Both the position numbers and the translations under genes were made by a program. Below, piece by piece: positions 51,650 through 64,000 of a stretch of DNA of 64,000 nt. Location: the NCBI GenBank assembly GCA_963854835.1, contig OY978529.1:45950821-46014820 (forward strand), read 5' to 3'. The notes beneath the pieces were generated by a model, which saw only the letters and a list, made by a program, of their open reading frames with translations, was not told the origin of the DNA and made no database searches. Source of the DNA: Megamerina dolium (lineage: Eukaryota > Arthropoda > Insecta > Diptera > Megamerinidae). How positions within the stretch are numbered: the stretch's first letter is position 1; every line of letters begins with the position of its first letter.

Positions 51650-52245
51650 AATATATGATTTGTTTATGCGTCGAGCAAATTCCAATATAAGTGCACGATC
51701 TTAGTGAATAAGATGTTTTTTCTATTTCATGTAGGACCGTTTTTCGCGATTTCCTTCTTCAAACACACCAGTTGGGCCATCCAGCCTTTTTCAAAGTAGT
51801 CGATGAACAGAATTCCATGCACATCCCGGACGTCATAACCTTACCACCCGACTGTTGTGTTTTTGCCACTTTGGGCGAGATTCTCCGACAGATGTTCACT
51901 CAGCAGATTGCCAATTCGACTATGGTGTAGTCTGGTGGATGAAAGTTTCATCCATTGTTATATACTGATGAAAAAAGTCTTTCTATCTTTCCTAAACAGC
52001 TCCAAACAGCTCTCAGAATCATCGACACGTTGTAGTTTTTGGTCCGCTGCACTCATTTCAAAATGAAGCTGACACATATCGATTTCGATATCTCTAAGGT
52101 ATCAGTTATCTCCTGTGACTTCACTTTACGGTTTGTCAAAACGATTTTGTGTACTTTTTTGATGTTTTCCGGTATCAACACCTCTTTTGGGCGCCCGAAG
52201 CAATCGCTCAGCTCGTTCTCGTTGTCATTCATTATCTAACATCCA
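51650..52245 (-). pseudogene. Mariner transposase remnant
   Basis: Read on the minus strand it gives GRPKEVLIPENIKKVHKIVL and VKSQEITDTLEISKS, the second helix-turn-helix. The catalytic-domain piece DVHGILFIDYFEKG follows, then LKKEIAKN in another frame. Stops and shifts are frequent. No terminal repeats were found. The residues place it in a different mariner family from the one at 47992. Confidence 0.7.
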
Positions 52246-55499
<3,254 letters not shown>

Positions 55500-55628
55500 A
55501 TGTAGATTTTTTAAGTGATGGACTTCGGTATGTGATTTTTATACGCGGAATTAAAAATACTTTAAAAACTTTAACTGCCATAACCTACGAAGTACTCTGC
55601 TGAGAAGAACTATATTTTTAGATCTGTA

Positions 55629-56924
55629 AAGGGTTATCCATTTCGCGGTTTCAGAAGTATAGGGCTAGAATTCGACATCTGTCAAACTGAGTTGTTAAAA
55701 CAATTTCTTTCTTTTTCAGTTCAAAGTCTGACATCTGCGAAAATGGATCGCTTAACTATCGCACAACGCATTAAAATTGTAAAAACCTACTACAAAAATG
55801 GTGATTCTGCCACAGCCACATATCGTGCTTTAAGAGGAGATTATGGTTTACATAATCGTCCAACTACGCAAGCAATTGGCAAAATTGTGAAGAAATATGA
55901 AGAGACTGGATCGGTTACAGATATTGTAAGGCCTGTGCATCATCGTTTCGCTCGTACCACCGAAAATATCGCTGCTGTAAGTGAAAGTGTTGCCGAAGAC
56001 CCGAATGTGTCGATTCCTCGTCGTTCTCAGGAATTAGGACTGTCTTACGGCACATTATGGCGTATTTTGCATTTGGATCTACACCTACATCCATATAAAA
56101 TCCAGCTCACACAACAACTGAAGCCAGCTGACCATTCACAACGCCGTAAATACGTCGAATTGGTGCTTGAACAACAGGCGGTGGACGGCGATTTTTCGAA
56201 CAAAATTTTCTTCAGCGACGAAGCACATTTCTCACTCGGTGGATATGTTAACAAACAAAATTGTCGTATTTGGGGTTCTGAGAATCCTCAAATAATTGAA
56301 GAGAGGCCACTACATCCACAAAAAGTCACTGCTTGGTGCGCTCTTTGGTCCGGCGTGATTGGACCTTACTTCTTCGAAAACGACGATGGAACGACTGTCA
56401 CCGTCAATTCGGATAACGCTCCGAATATGATAACCTACTTTTTTTTTGCCTGCTATTGAAGAATACGACTTAGAGAATATGTGGTTTCAACAAGACGGTG
56501 CCACATGCCACACAACTCGAGCGAATATGGCTTTATTGCAAGAGAAATTTTCTGGCCGCGTAATTTCTTGTCGTGGCGATATCAAGATGCCACCAAGATC
56601 ATGCGATTTGACACCGCTTGACTTTTTTTTGTGGGGCTACGCGAAAGACCGATAAGATAAACCTTTAACTCTTGAGCACCTAAAAACCAACATTCGTCAC
56701 GTTATGGCTGAGATACCGCCCAATATGTGTCAAAAAGTGGTCGAAAATTACCTCAAAAGAATCGATGCTTGCAACAATTCGCGTGGTGGTCATTTAAATG
56801 ATATAGTATTTCACACATAATGTCAACGTTCAAACTTTATAATAAAAAGAAATATCATGATAAAAAATATTTTATATGTGTTTTATTTACATTTACTTTT
56901 GAAACCGCAAAATGGATAACCCTT
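55629..56924 (+). mobile_element. Complete Tc1/mariner-superfamily element with 31-bp inverted repeats
   Basis: The 1296-bp element is flanked by TA at 55627-55628 and 56925-56926. Its left end AAGGGTTATCCATTTCGCGG and right end (reverse complement AAGGGTTATCCATTTTGCGG) are inverted repeats. They continue inward for about 31 bp with two mismatches. One transposase gene fills the interior. The near-identity of the repeats and the intact overall layout suggest a fairly recent insertion. It landed in an older dispersed repeat. Confidence 0.93.
55743..56820 (+). pseudogene. Transposase of the 55629-56924 element, lightly damaged
   Basis: The frame starts MDRLTIAQRIKIVKTYY at 55743 and ends at the TAA at 56818-56820. 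An N-terminal paired helix region is followed by the catalytic domain: FSDEAHFSLGGYVN with the first aspartate, then KVTAWCALWSGVIGPYFF. After the shift, MWFQQDGATCHT holds the second and PPRSCDLTPLDFFLWG the third. By my count 36 residues separate the last two aspartates, a DD37D pattern. Lesions are an extra T in the T run at about 56441-56449, and a TAA stop at 56653-56655 where about two codons also seem lost. The protein acts on the terminal repeats by cut-and-paste; this copy cannot make it intact. Confidence 0.88.
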
Positions 56925-56951
56925 TATTAGTATCGTAAGTGGCGTAGTATT

Positions 56952-57312
56952 GGGTACGTAGCTCAATAGTTTGTGTGTTGGCCTTCTGATCTATAGGTCA
57001 TGGGTTGAATCCCCGGATGAAGCCTAACAAATTTAATACCGAAAAGATCTTTCTTTCGAACGGTACCCATCTGCCGGCAAGAATTGACAATTTTTCCGGC
57101 AGTAACAATATGCCAAAATGCTTCTTAATAGAGCTCTGTGACAAAACTAAGTTAAAGTGATGTCACAGGGGTTCTGCCGTTCGGAACCGACTAAAATAAG
57201 TAAGTCCCTTCTAATAGTGTCCAAAATTTAACACGCACAACAGTAATGGAAGAGAAGCTCGACCAAAGTGCCCTTCGGGGCTTATAAGTGCCACATATTT
57301 ATTTAATTTATT
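56952..57312 (+). mobile_element. tRNA-derived SINE, full-length copy with target duplication
   Basis: This is the best reference copy. It has a tRNA-like head (A box TAGCTCAATAG, B box GGGTTGAATCC), then ACCGAAAAGATCTTTCTTTC, ACGGTACCCATCTGCCGGC, TTTTTCCGGCAGTAACAATA, and GTGATGTCACAGGGGTTCTG. AAGTCCCTTCTAATAGTGTC follows, then the end GGGGCTTATAAGTGCCACAT and an ATTTATTTAATTT tail. TTATTAGTAT lies at 56924-56933 and again at 57311-57320, consistent with target-primed insertion. It landed at the right edge of the mariner-like element, so it is younger than that insertion. Confidence 0.85.
56959..57012 (+). promoter_or_regulatory. Internal RNA polymerase III promoter (A and B boxes) of SINE
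   Basis: The A box TAGCTCAATAG (56959-56969) fits TRGCNNAGYNGG with small deviations. The B box GGGTTGAATCC (57002-57012) is one change from GGTTCAANCC. The spacing of about 33 bp is normal for tRNA-type genes. Other copies in the window have exact versions of one box or the other. Confidence 0.65.
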
Positions 57313-57617
57313 ATTAGTATTATAAACGGGCAAACCACGACCACTATTTAATGCAACTCACAAACAAAATCGTAAAAATGTTTTTTTACTTTGAATCTCT
57401 ATAATTTATATGATCTTGCATCTAGGACAATTATATTTGACATATAAGTTAATTATATAATTTTACAATTAATTTCTAATTATCCTACCACATATTTACA
57501 ATATTACATTTTCATTCCAGAAATATTGTATGTACCATAGAACAATAATTTTTTTTATTTATTTTAAAGCTTAATAATTGACAATAATGATGTATTATGT
57601 ATATTGTATGACCACCT

Positions 57618-57680
57618 CATTTATTATTATTTTTATTATTTTTTTTATTTATTATTATTTATTATTATTATTTATTTATT
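57618..57680. repeat. (TTA)n/(TTTA)n simple repeat
   Basis: Imperfect TTA and TTTA units. Confidence 0.85.
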
Positions 57681-60600
57681 ATTTTCATAAAATTTAGGGA
57701 TGATAATAACCATAATAGAATACAAATGGCAGCTTTTGACATTTCTGCTATTTTCAATATGGCCGCTATGACATTTTAAAATCATATCATTACTATTGGG
57801 GAAACCCTTTGCTTATCATTATATATCATCATACATATATTAATTGATATTCAAATTCGGAGAAAAGGAAATAACATTAACAATAATAAACAAAAATAAA
57901 ACCGAATTTTATCCAAAGTACACTGGCGATGATATTACGTATAATAATTCAGAATAATGATAATAAAGATCAACCGATAAAATTATAGCATTAATAATAA
58001 GCACATATTAATAAAATATTTTAGGTATTTACATATATATGTGCAAATTTTTACAATTAAAATGTTACAAATATGTAAATACAAGTTCAAATGTATAGCA
58101 AAGAAAGTGTCATATATGATATCTAAGTAGTATATTCGCTCGCCCAAATTTTAGTATATACTCGTATCTAAAAATAATTGACAATTGTGTTACTGACTGA
58201 AGTTTAAATTCATTTAAGTACACGAGCATTTAAATTTTTGCTTTTGTTTTTTTTATTATTGCTATTAATATCTTTTTGTTTCTGATTACACGTCAATAGT
58301 CATATTAAAATTTAATTACTATACATAAAATTTAACATAACTGATGAAAAACATATTAACATTTTTTTTAGCAAGTACTGCTACATATTTATGTGGGGTG
58401 AAATTTTTACTATTATTATAATTATTATAGGAATAATAATTTTTACTGATAACAAAAAAATGCCAATGTTAGATGTAATGATTAACAAGTCAATTCAGTT
58501 TGCTGAAATTAAATATAAAGTGAAATTAGTAAAGACTCTTTACGCTCTTTCGACTATAGTATAGACTCTTTGTACTCTTTCGATTATAGTCCACAGTAGT
58601 CCATACGTAACGATACATTTATTAGTATTCAGATATATATAAATAGTTAAATATCCACCATTCTTTAAAAGCGTTCTGTTCAGATTGCAGATGGAAACAA
58701 TCCGACATATCACGAGCCATATAAAAAACGATTTCCATCATCTGCAAATATTAGGGCGCATAGTTATAGTTAAGACAGAGTGATATTTTAATGTGATGTA
58801 GACTGCATTCTACAATTAAAACTGTTCGAAATGTATTAGAGACGACTTAATCAAAGAATGCGTTCAAACCTTAAAATCACTCGAACGTGATTTTTATTAC
58901 CTACTTTATATCTACTGTTCAGTGAAATTTGAATAAATTGTTATTGTGAAATTTATACTATTAAATCACAAGAGTAAAAACTATTATGAATTATCTATTA
59001 TAAAAACGTGAGTGAAGTCTGTTTCGAGCGTAAAATATTTTAAGAGATCACATTGGCACTAATATCGGCACAGTGGTCACACTAGCACCGTTAGTTACAG
59101 CAATCTTATGTTTATATTATACTAAATTATCATATGATATAAATAAAAAACAGAACTAGTGTGACAGAGAGAGAGGGAGGAAAGAAAGGAGAAAATTCAG
59201 TATAGGAGAGTGGATGTATATACTCACTAAACTCACCCTACATCGACAATATGGGAGTGGAGAACGTAAGCAGCATATCATTATGTACATTTAGCATAAT
59301 TGTTTTTGTTATTTTCCTTACTGATAAATAAATGTTGTTCTATATTATCATCATAGATTCATTTAAATACATATCTATAAAGAATTTTTGTATAAAATGA
59401 ATAAATAAAAGGGAATAATAGAACTTTAGTCAGTCCACATAGTGATCATCATTATAATTAACTATATTTATGCAATATAGTACACATGTTTACGAAAATG
59501 TAAAATATATTTATGTAAAAATATTATGTTTTTCATCAAACTGAACGTAATAGGCTATTGAACTGGAGCACACTGAAATGTAGCTAACCGAAATGATGAA
59601 AAATATTGTAATGTGAATGAGTGAACGTATACATTCAGATAAACTCATCGAAGAAGGGTATTCCAATAGAACTAGTTGAGATGTTTAAAATTGTTTACCG
59701 CTTCAAGTAAATAGCGGTATCGGTATAATATAATCAGCATAATCTAATGAATTTAAACGTTTTATGAATGACACTATTTTTGAATATTAATACTCGTACC
59801 ATTGCATACTATAAGGAAGTGATTTAATAATGTTTATTTTGAATTTTGCATTATATATGTTTTGAATATTCTGTTATGTTTCTATATAAATTAAATTATA
59901 TCCAAAATCAATTTACTGCCTCACAAAATCGAACCATCTGATCTTGATGTTTGCTAATCAAGTACCCCTATACATTCGAGTACATTAGAGTGATCATTAA
60001 GTTACAATACCTTTACATTATCTCTCATGCAATTTTTCTTAATACCATCAAATTGGTATTATGGATAAATAAAATGTACCTTTTCTATTTACACTCATGG
60101 AGGATTTGTTTGACGAGAGTTGCTACCCCAAAAATTAATCTTTAGATTATGCAGTTAGTACATTTAGTAAAATATAGTAAAGAAATACGAAATCACTTAT
60201 GATATTATGAAACCTTATTTACGATGGTAAGTCACATGACGATTTCCCACTTTCAGATCACGAGCTACATCGCTATTTTCTGGCAACTAATTTTGCACTA
60301 CCTGCACAGAATTCGTCATTCAAAGTACAGCGCCCATGATTGAATTCACTAGACGATAGAGAGTCGTTTTTAACAGTACTTCATCGCCATATAAAGATCT
60401 AAATTCATGGATGCACTATGTTCAGGTAATCCATATCAAAACTTGTATGAAATTCAATTTTAAAATTCACTATAAACAACCCAAATAGAGTGCGATTGTC
60501 AAAATATTCTGACTACGTATACTATCGAAAATGTCAAAGTTTACGATGCAAATGTCAGATTGTACTTATCACAGCTAGTATTGACACTTCCCGAAATATA

Positions 60601-62159
60601 AATGCCTATGAAGATATTAATAGTCCACTGATCTGCATTTATTGCGTGAGTATTTGTGAAAGCATTCTACTATCTCCTCTGCTCTCTCATATTTTAATTT
60701 AGCATTGCAAGTAACAATAACTAGTGTATCACATGGCACTAAATGACCGATAATTACAGCTACAGATGTTGTTTATCAGCAGCCACTCACATTGAATAGA
60801 ACAACATTCATGTATTTTATACATGATTTAAGTGCTGCATATAAGGTTATGACATAGTCAGGTCTCTCTAAGTAAATTGATTGTCCGTTTACAAAATGAT
60901 GTGAATTACAAACATTTTACACAGTGGTTCATGTAAGTATAAGAACCATATATACTATATATGTAGTTTACAATTTAATTTATATTGTATAATTAATGTA
61001 CTTACCAGTATCTTAGTTATACAATATAATATTGCAAACAAAATCAAGTTATGCAAAAATAGTTATTCATGTAATGTAATTTAAATTTAAATTAAATTGA
61101 GCGAAAAACAGGTCCAAGTGCATTTTGCATGCATAGAGACCGCAACAAATGACAACCTGAGAATGTAAAGTTTAGGCTATATGGTGGATGTATCAAAACT
61201 TTTCGGACAATCTCTCTCAATTTCTTTCTGATTAACAAAGATCTTGTGGAACTCAACGCACTTTCTGTTAATCAACTCTGACCGTTTTAAATAAATTGCT
61301 CACAAGAACTTCAAAATCATTGCATCACTGGTAATCATTCGTTTTAAAAATGTATCAATTTTCTTTCATTTCAACGCATTTCGCAAGGTGGAAATTTGGT
61401 CCATTAAATTTCAATTAAATCTTTCTTTATTTTATTTTTTTTTTCTTTTGAAAAAATATTTTATTTTTTTGTTTCTTCTTCCTTAAGAATAATCTATGAA
61501 ACATCATCTTTCACACACCCTATAGTATGGCCCGATCCTGTGTTTATTACCAGAGATATAAGACATGAAAGCTATGTAAGGGTGAGAACTTTTTAGCGTA
61601 CTTAACCTTAAAAAAATATGTCTATACGATACGAAGAAAGGCACTTAATGTAAATCATATAGGAAGGGAATTTTTGGGAACATTGTAAATATTATACGTA
61701 TCCGATTATTAAATATCAAATTTTTTGGTGATTTTATATTAAAAATTGATATAAAATTAAATAAAAAAAATTTTTTTTTAATTAATCTGCACAAAATTGC
61801 ATTGATTTAAAGTCTTAGAATTGTCTTGTTTGTTTTTTTTTAGCGTTTATGTAAAAAAATTAAGTCGTATTTTCTGGATTCTAAGGATAAAAATTTAATT
61901 AAACTTAATGTTCTAGTTCCTTTTAATATATGTCAAAAATAATTTTATTATCTTTAATTATATACATTTTTTTGCAACAAAAATGTTGTAAAAAGATGAC
62001 TGCGATTTTTTTCCTTAGTATTTATATTTAATATTAATAATTCATTAAAATAATAAAAAATTTACTTACTAAAAATATATTTATGTAAGGTATATATTGT
62101 TTATTTTTTATTTACAAACTACTGTAACAAATTTGCAATTCGTTATTCTTTGCCACTTG

Positions 62160-62217
62160 TTATTAATATTATTTGTTATTATTATTAATATTATTAATAT
62201 TATTATTATTATTGTTA
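62160..62217. repeat. (ATT)n simple repeat
   Basis: Imperfect ATT and TTA units. Confidence 0.8.
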
Positions 62218-62959
62218 TATATTTTTAGCGACTTATTTCAATTCAAATACAAAGTTCGCATACCATACTAATGCGTATTTAATAAATTCAAAAGGACAAC
62301 TTTTCTACGCGCTATGATCCTTTGCAATAACACCAAACCGTTTTGATAATGCGACAATAAACGCAATATTGCAAGTCGATAAGCGTATGATTGAAATTAC
62401 GTTCTATAGCAAAACAAACGAAAAGAAAATTAAGAATAAGATGTTCGCCAGCAAAGCTCTAACCGCACTTGTGTGGTGCTTGATAACGACTGGTTTTCAA
62501 TTTTTTTCAACAAAACCATTTCAACAATGAATGGGGAGGAAAACTACGTTTATGTGAGCTTGTATGCATGCCAGTGTATATTCATGTTCGTGTGCATACA
62601 TATTCACTCAAAAATATTCATTTATATACAAAGCTATATTATTTATAATTACATATACATACATAGCAAGTGTGTATGCGTGTATCTACTCACGGATATG
62701 GAGGCATATACGAATATCAAATGAAATCTTAATTGTTTGCCGTTTATTGAATCACTATTTTATACTATTATGATTATAATGATTTTTTTCGCCGGCTGGG
62801 GTAGTGTTAAGAGTACTTTGCATAGCTACTGTTACCGTACTTTTACTAAGAATATATCATGTCTGCTGATATTATTGTCTTTTTAGGTGTCTGGCAATTG
62901 ATAATGTTAAAAGTTAGTTTTTACAAAATAACAGGACCGGCTTTGAAGCGAAGTACTAA

Positions 62960-63430
62960 AACTTAATAAAAGGTATACAAAAGAGTTCTTTGTGTTTTTT
63001 TATCAGATAGATGCTTGTTGATTTTCTTCAACTTTGGAGAATATGAGTTCCTAGGTCGGTTTTGCTGTTTATGAACGATCGTTGTCATGCAGTAATATAA
63101 CTTTTTAACTGCCTTTGATCATCTGTTGTTGATAACGTTCAGCTGTAACAGTTTGACCAGATTCCAAAAGCTCATAGTAAAGGACTGCCTAAAGGACTAT
63201 ACCGCCAGACACACAGTAGCACTTTCTTTGTATGAATATTGGGTTTTTCCACCAATGTAGATAGTTGACCAGAATCAACCCTTACCCTTTCAACATTTAG
63301 GATTGTCGTACAGTATCCACTTTTCATCTCCCGTAATAATTTTATGCAAAATATTATTTTTTTTTTTTTAAACCGATAAAGCAAATCTTTCTTCCTTCTA
63401 TATCTTTCCCATTGCATGCAAACGAACCGA
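62960..63430 (-). pseudogene. Mariner transposase remnant
   Basis: On the minus strand, pieces of a mariner catalytic core are readable: KIITGDEKWILYDNPK (in a shifted frame), VDSGQLSTLVEKPNIHTKKV and VLLCVWRYS. A following stretch recalls YYELLxSGQTVTAERYQQQ, with HDN-like residues further on. Stops and shifts interrupt it. No terminal repeats were found. Confidence 0.65.
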
Positions 63431-63504
63431 AAAAACTTGCTGTGTTACTCCTAACCGTATTGCATTCATTCGTATTCATTTTCAATTTAACATGGATTCT
63501 CATA

Positions 63505-63646
63505 TATGTTCATACAGCTCATGCTTGTACTTTCTTCAGTACTCGCCACCAACCCAAATAGGTCCAAGAATCTTGCGTAGAACTTATCTCTCGAAAAATC
63601 CAAGCATTCTCTCATCTCAGGTAGAAATTGTCTAGGTTCAGCGAGA
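63505..63646 (-). mobile_element. RTE LINE fragment, interrupted by a mariner
   Basis: The plus-strand text CATACAGCTCATGCTTGTAC and CCAAGCATTCTCTCATCTCAG matches the RTE C-terminal coding region at about 30670-30770. It carries an extra stretch of about 40 bp, so it belongs to a related subfamily. The match stops at 63646 where the mariner terminal repeat begins. Confidence 0.65.
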
Positions 63647-63648
63647 TA

Positions 63649-64000
63649 CATTCTGTCAAATAAGTACCCGGAAATCGGAAATTCTCATTTTTAATTTTCC
63701 CTCAGAGAATATTTAAAAAAAAAATTTTCCCAGGTTGGCACAACTGTCAGCCACTATTCTGTGAATTTTTATTGCTATGTGTCATTTAGTTTGGTTACGG
63801 CGTCATTAGGAACAAGTCAACCTTTTGTGTGCGTTGCGATTTTTACTATGGATAAAAATATCGAACAAAGAGTTTGTGTGAAATTTTGTGTTTCTAACGA
63901 AATTTCTTGTGCCAAAACGTTGGAAATATTGAAAAAAAACATTTGGTGATTCAACCATGTCGAAAACTCAAGTTTACGATTGGTATAAATCGTTCAAAGA
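63649..64000 (+). mobile_element. Mariner element, 5' part, running off the window
   Basis: After TA at 63647-63648 comes CATTCTGTCAAATAAGTACC, a terminal repeat seen in a widespread mariner group. A transposase opens at 63849 (MDKNIEQRVCVKFCVSNEIS). An extra A in the run near 63931-63938 shifts the frame; beyond it STMSKTQVYDWYKSFKE is readable to the window end. The catalytic part is outside the window. Confidence 0.8.

Larger units (their letters stand above)
55500..57480. repeat. Remnant of the 150-bp-monomer repeat split by later insertions
   Basis: The left part (near 55540-55625) has AACTGCCATAACCTACGAAG. The right part (near 57330-57470) has ACCACGACCACTATTTAATG and ATCTAGGACAATTATATTTG. 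These correspond to successive parts of the monomers at 3655-4690. The mariner-like element at 55629-56924 and the SINE at 56952-57312 lie between them. Confidence 0.45.
57481..62959. other. AT-rich non-coding DNA
   Basis: No gene is supported over this long stretch. Simple repeats include TTA/TTTA runs at about 57618-57680 and ATT/TTA runs at about 62160-62217. A direct duplication of about 30 bp (AGACTCTTT..CTCTTTCGA.TATAGT) occurs at about 58535-58592. Confidence 0.4.

Overview
The window looks like nuclear DNA of a brachyceran fly, most likely a tephritid fruit fly or a close relative. It is strongly AT-rich, with long (TA)n tracts, small introns and many mariner-type transposons. The one complete intronless protein-coding gene is nearly identical in pattern to animal PRPP synthetases. 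The order-level call rests on general sequence character and is an inference.

Three host protein-coding loci are supported. Two are six-coding-exon genes of the CD36 / class B scavenger-receptor family on the minus strand (10411-12413 and 39650-41950). Their internal exon lengths (306, 216, 304, 277 bp) and intron phases are identical, so they are an old tandem duplicate pair now about 27 kb apart. Between them on the plus strand lies a full-length 318-codon ribose-phosphate pyrophosphokinase gene (27155-28111) without introns in its coding region. The end of that gene and its 3' UTR are partly duplicated in tandem.

Most of the rest is mobile DNA. A nearly full-length RTE-type LINE (30374-33583, minus) has a 13-bp target-site duplication and sits inside a MITE with its own 20-bp inverted ends and a 5-bp target duplication. 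A 1296-bp Tc1/mariner-superfamily element with 31-bp inverted repeats (55629-56924) carries a transposase with only a few lesions. At least seven further mariner-like remnants, three RNase H-bearing LINE remnants and three RTE fragments are recognisable. An old dispersed repeat built of about 150-bp monomers occurs at several sites. Three more MITE-like elements were found by their inverted ends.

The most interesting pattern is a short interspersed family of about 350 bp with nine copies in both orientations. Its head carries tRNA-like RNA polymerase III A and B boxes, followed by a conserved unique body and an AT-rich tail. It looks like a tRNA-derived SINE; I do not recognise a published name for it. 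Its last bases before the tail resemble the end of the resident RTE LINE, which suggests how it could be mobilised.

The regions go roughly as follows. 1-10400 is repeats and remnants. 10411-12461 is CD36 gene 1. 12462-27150 is mostly featureless AT-rich DNA with SINE, LINE and MITE pieces. 27155-28570 is PRPS. 29700-36000 is a dense nest of MITEs and LINEs. 39650-41993 is CD36 gene 2. 42400-64000 is mariner, SINE and (TA)n rich.
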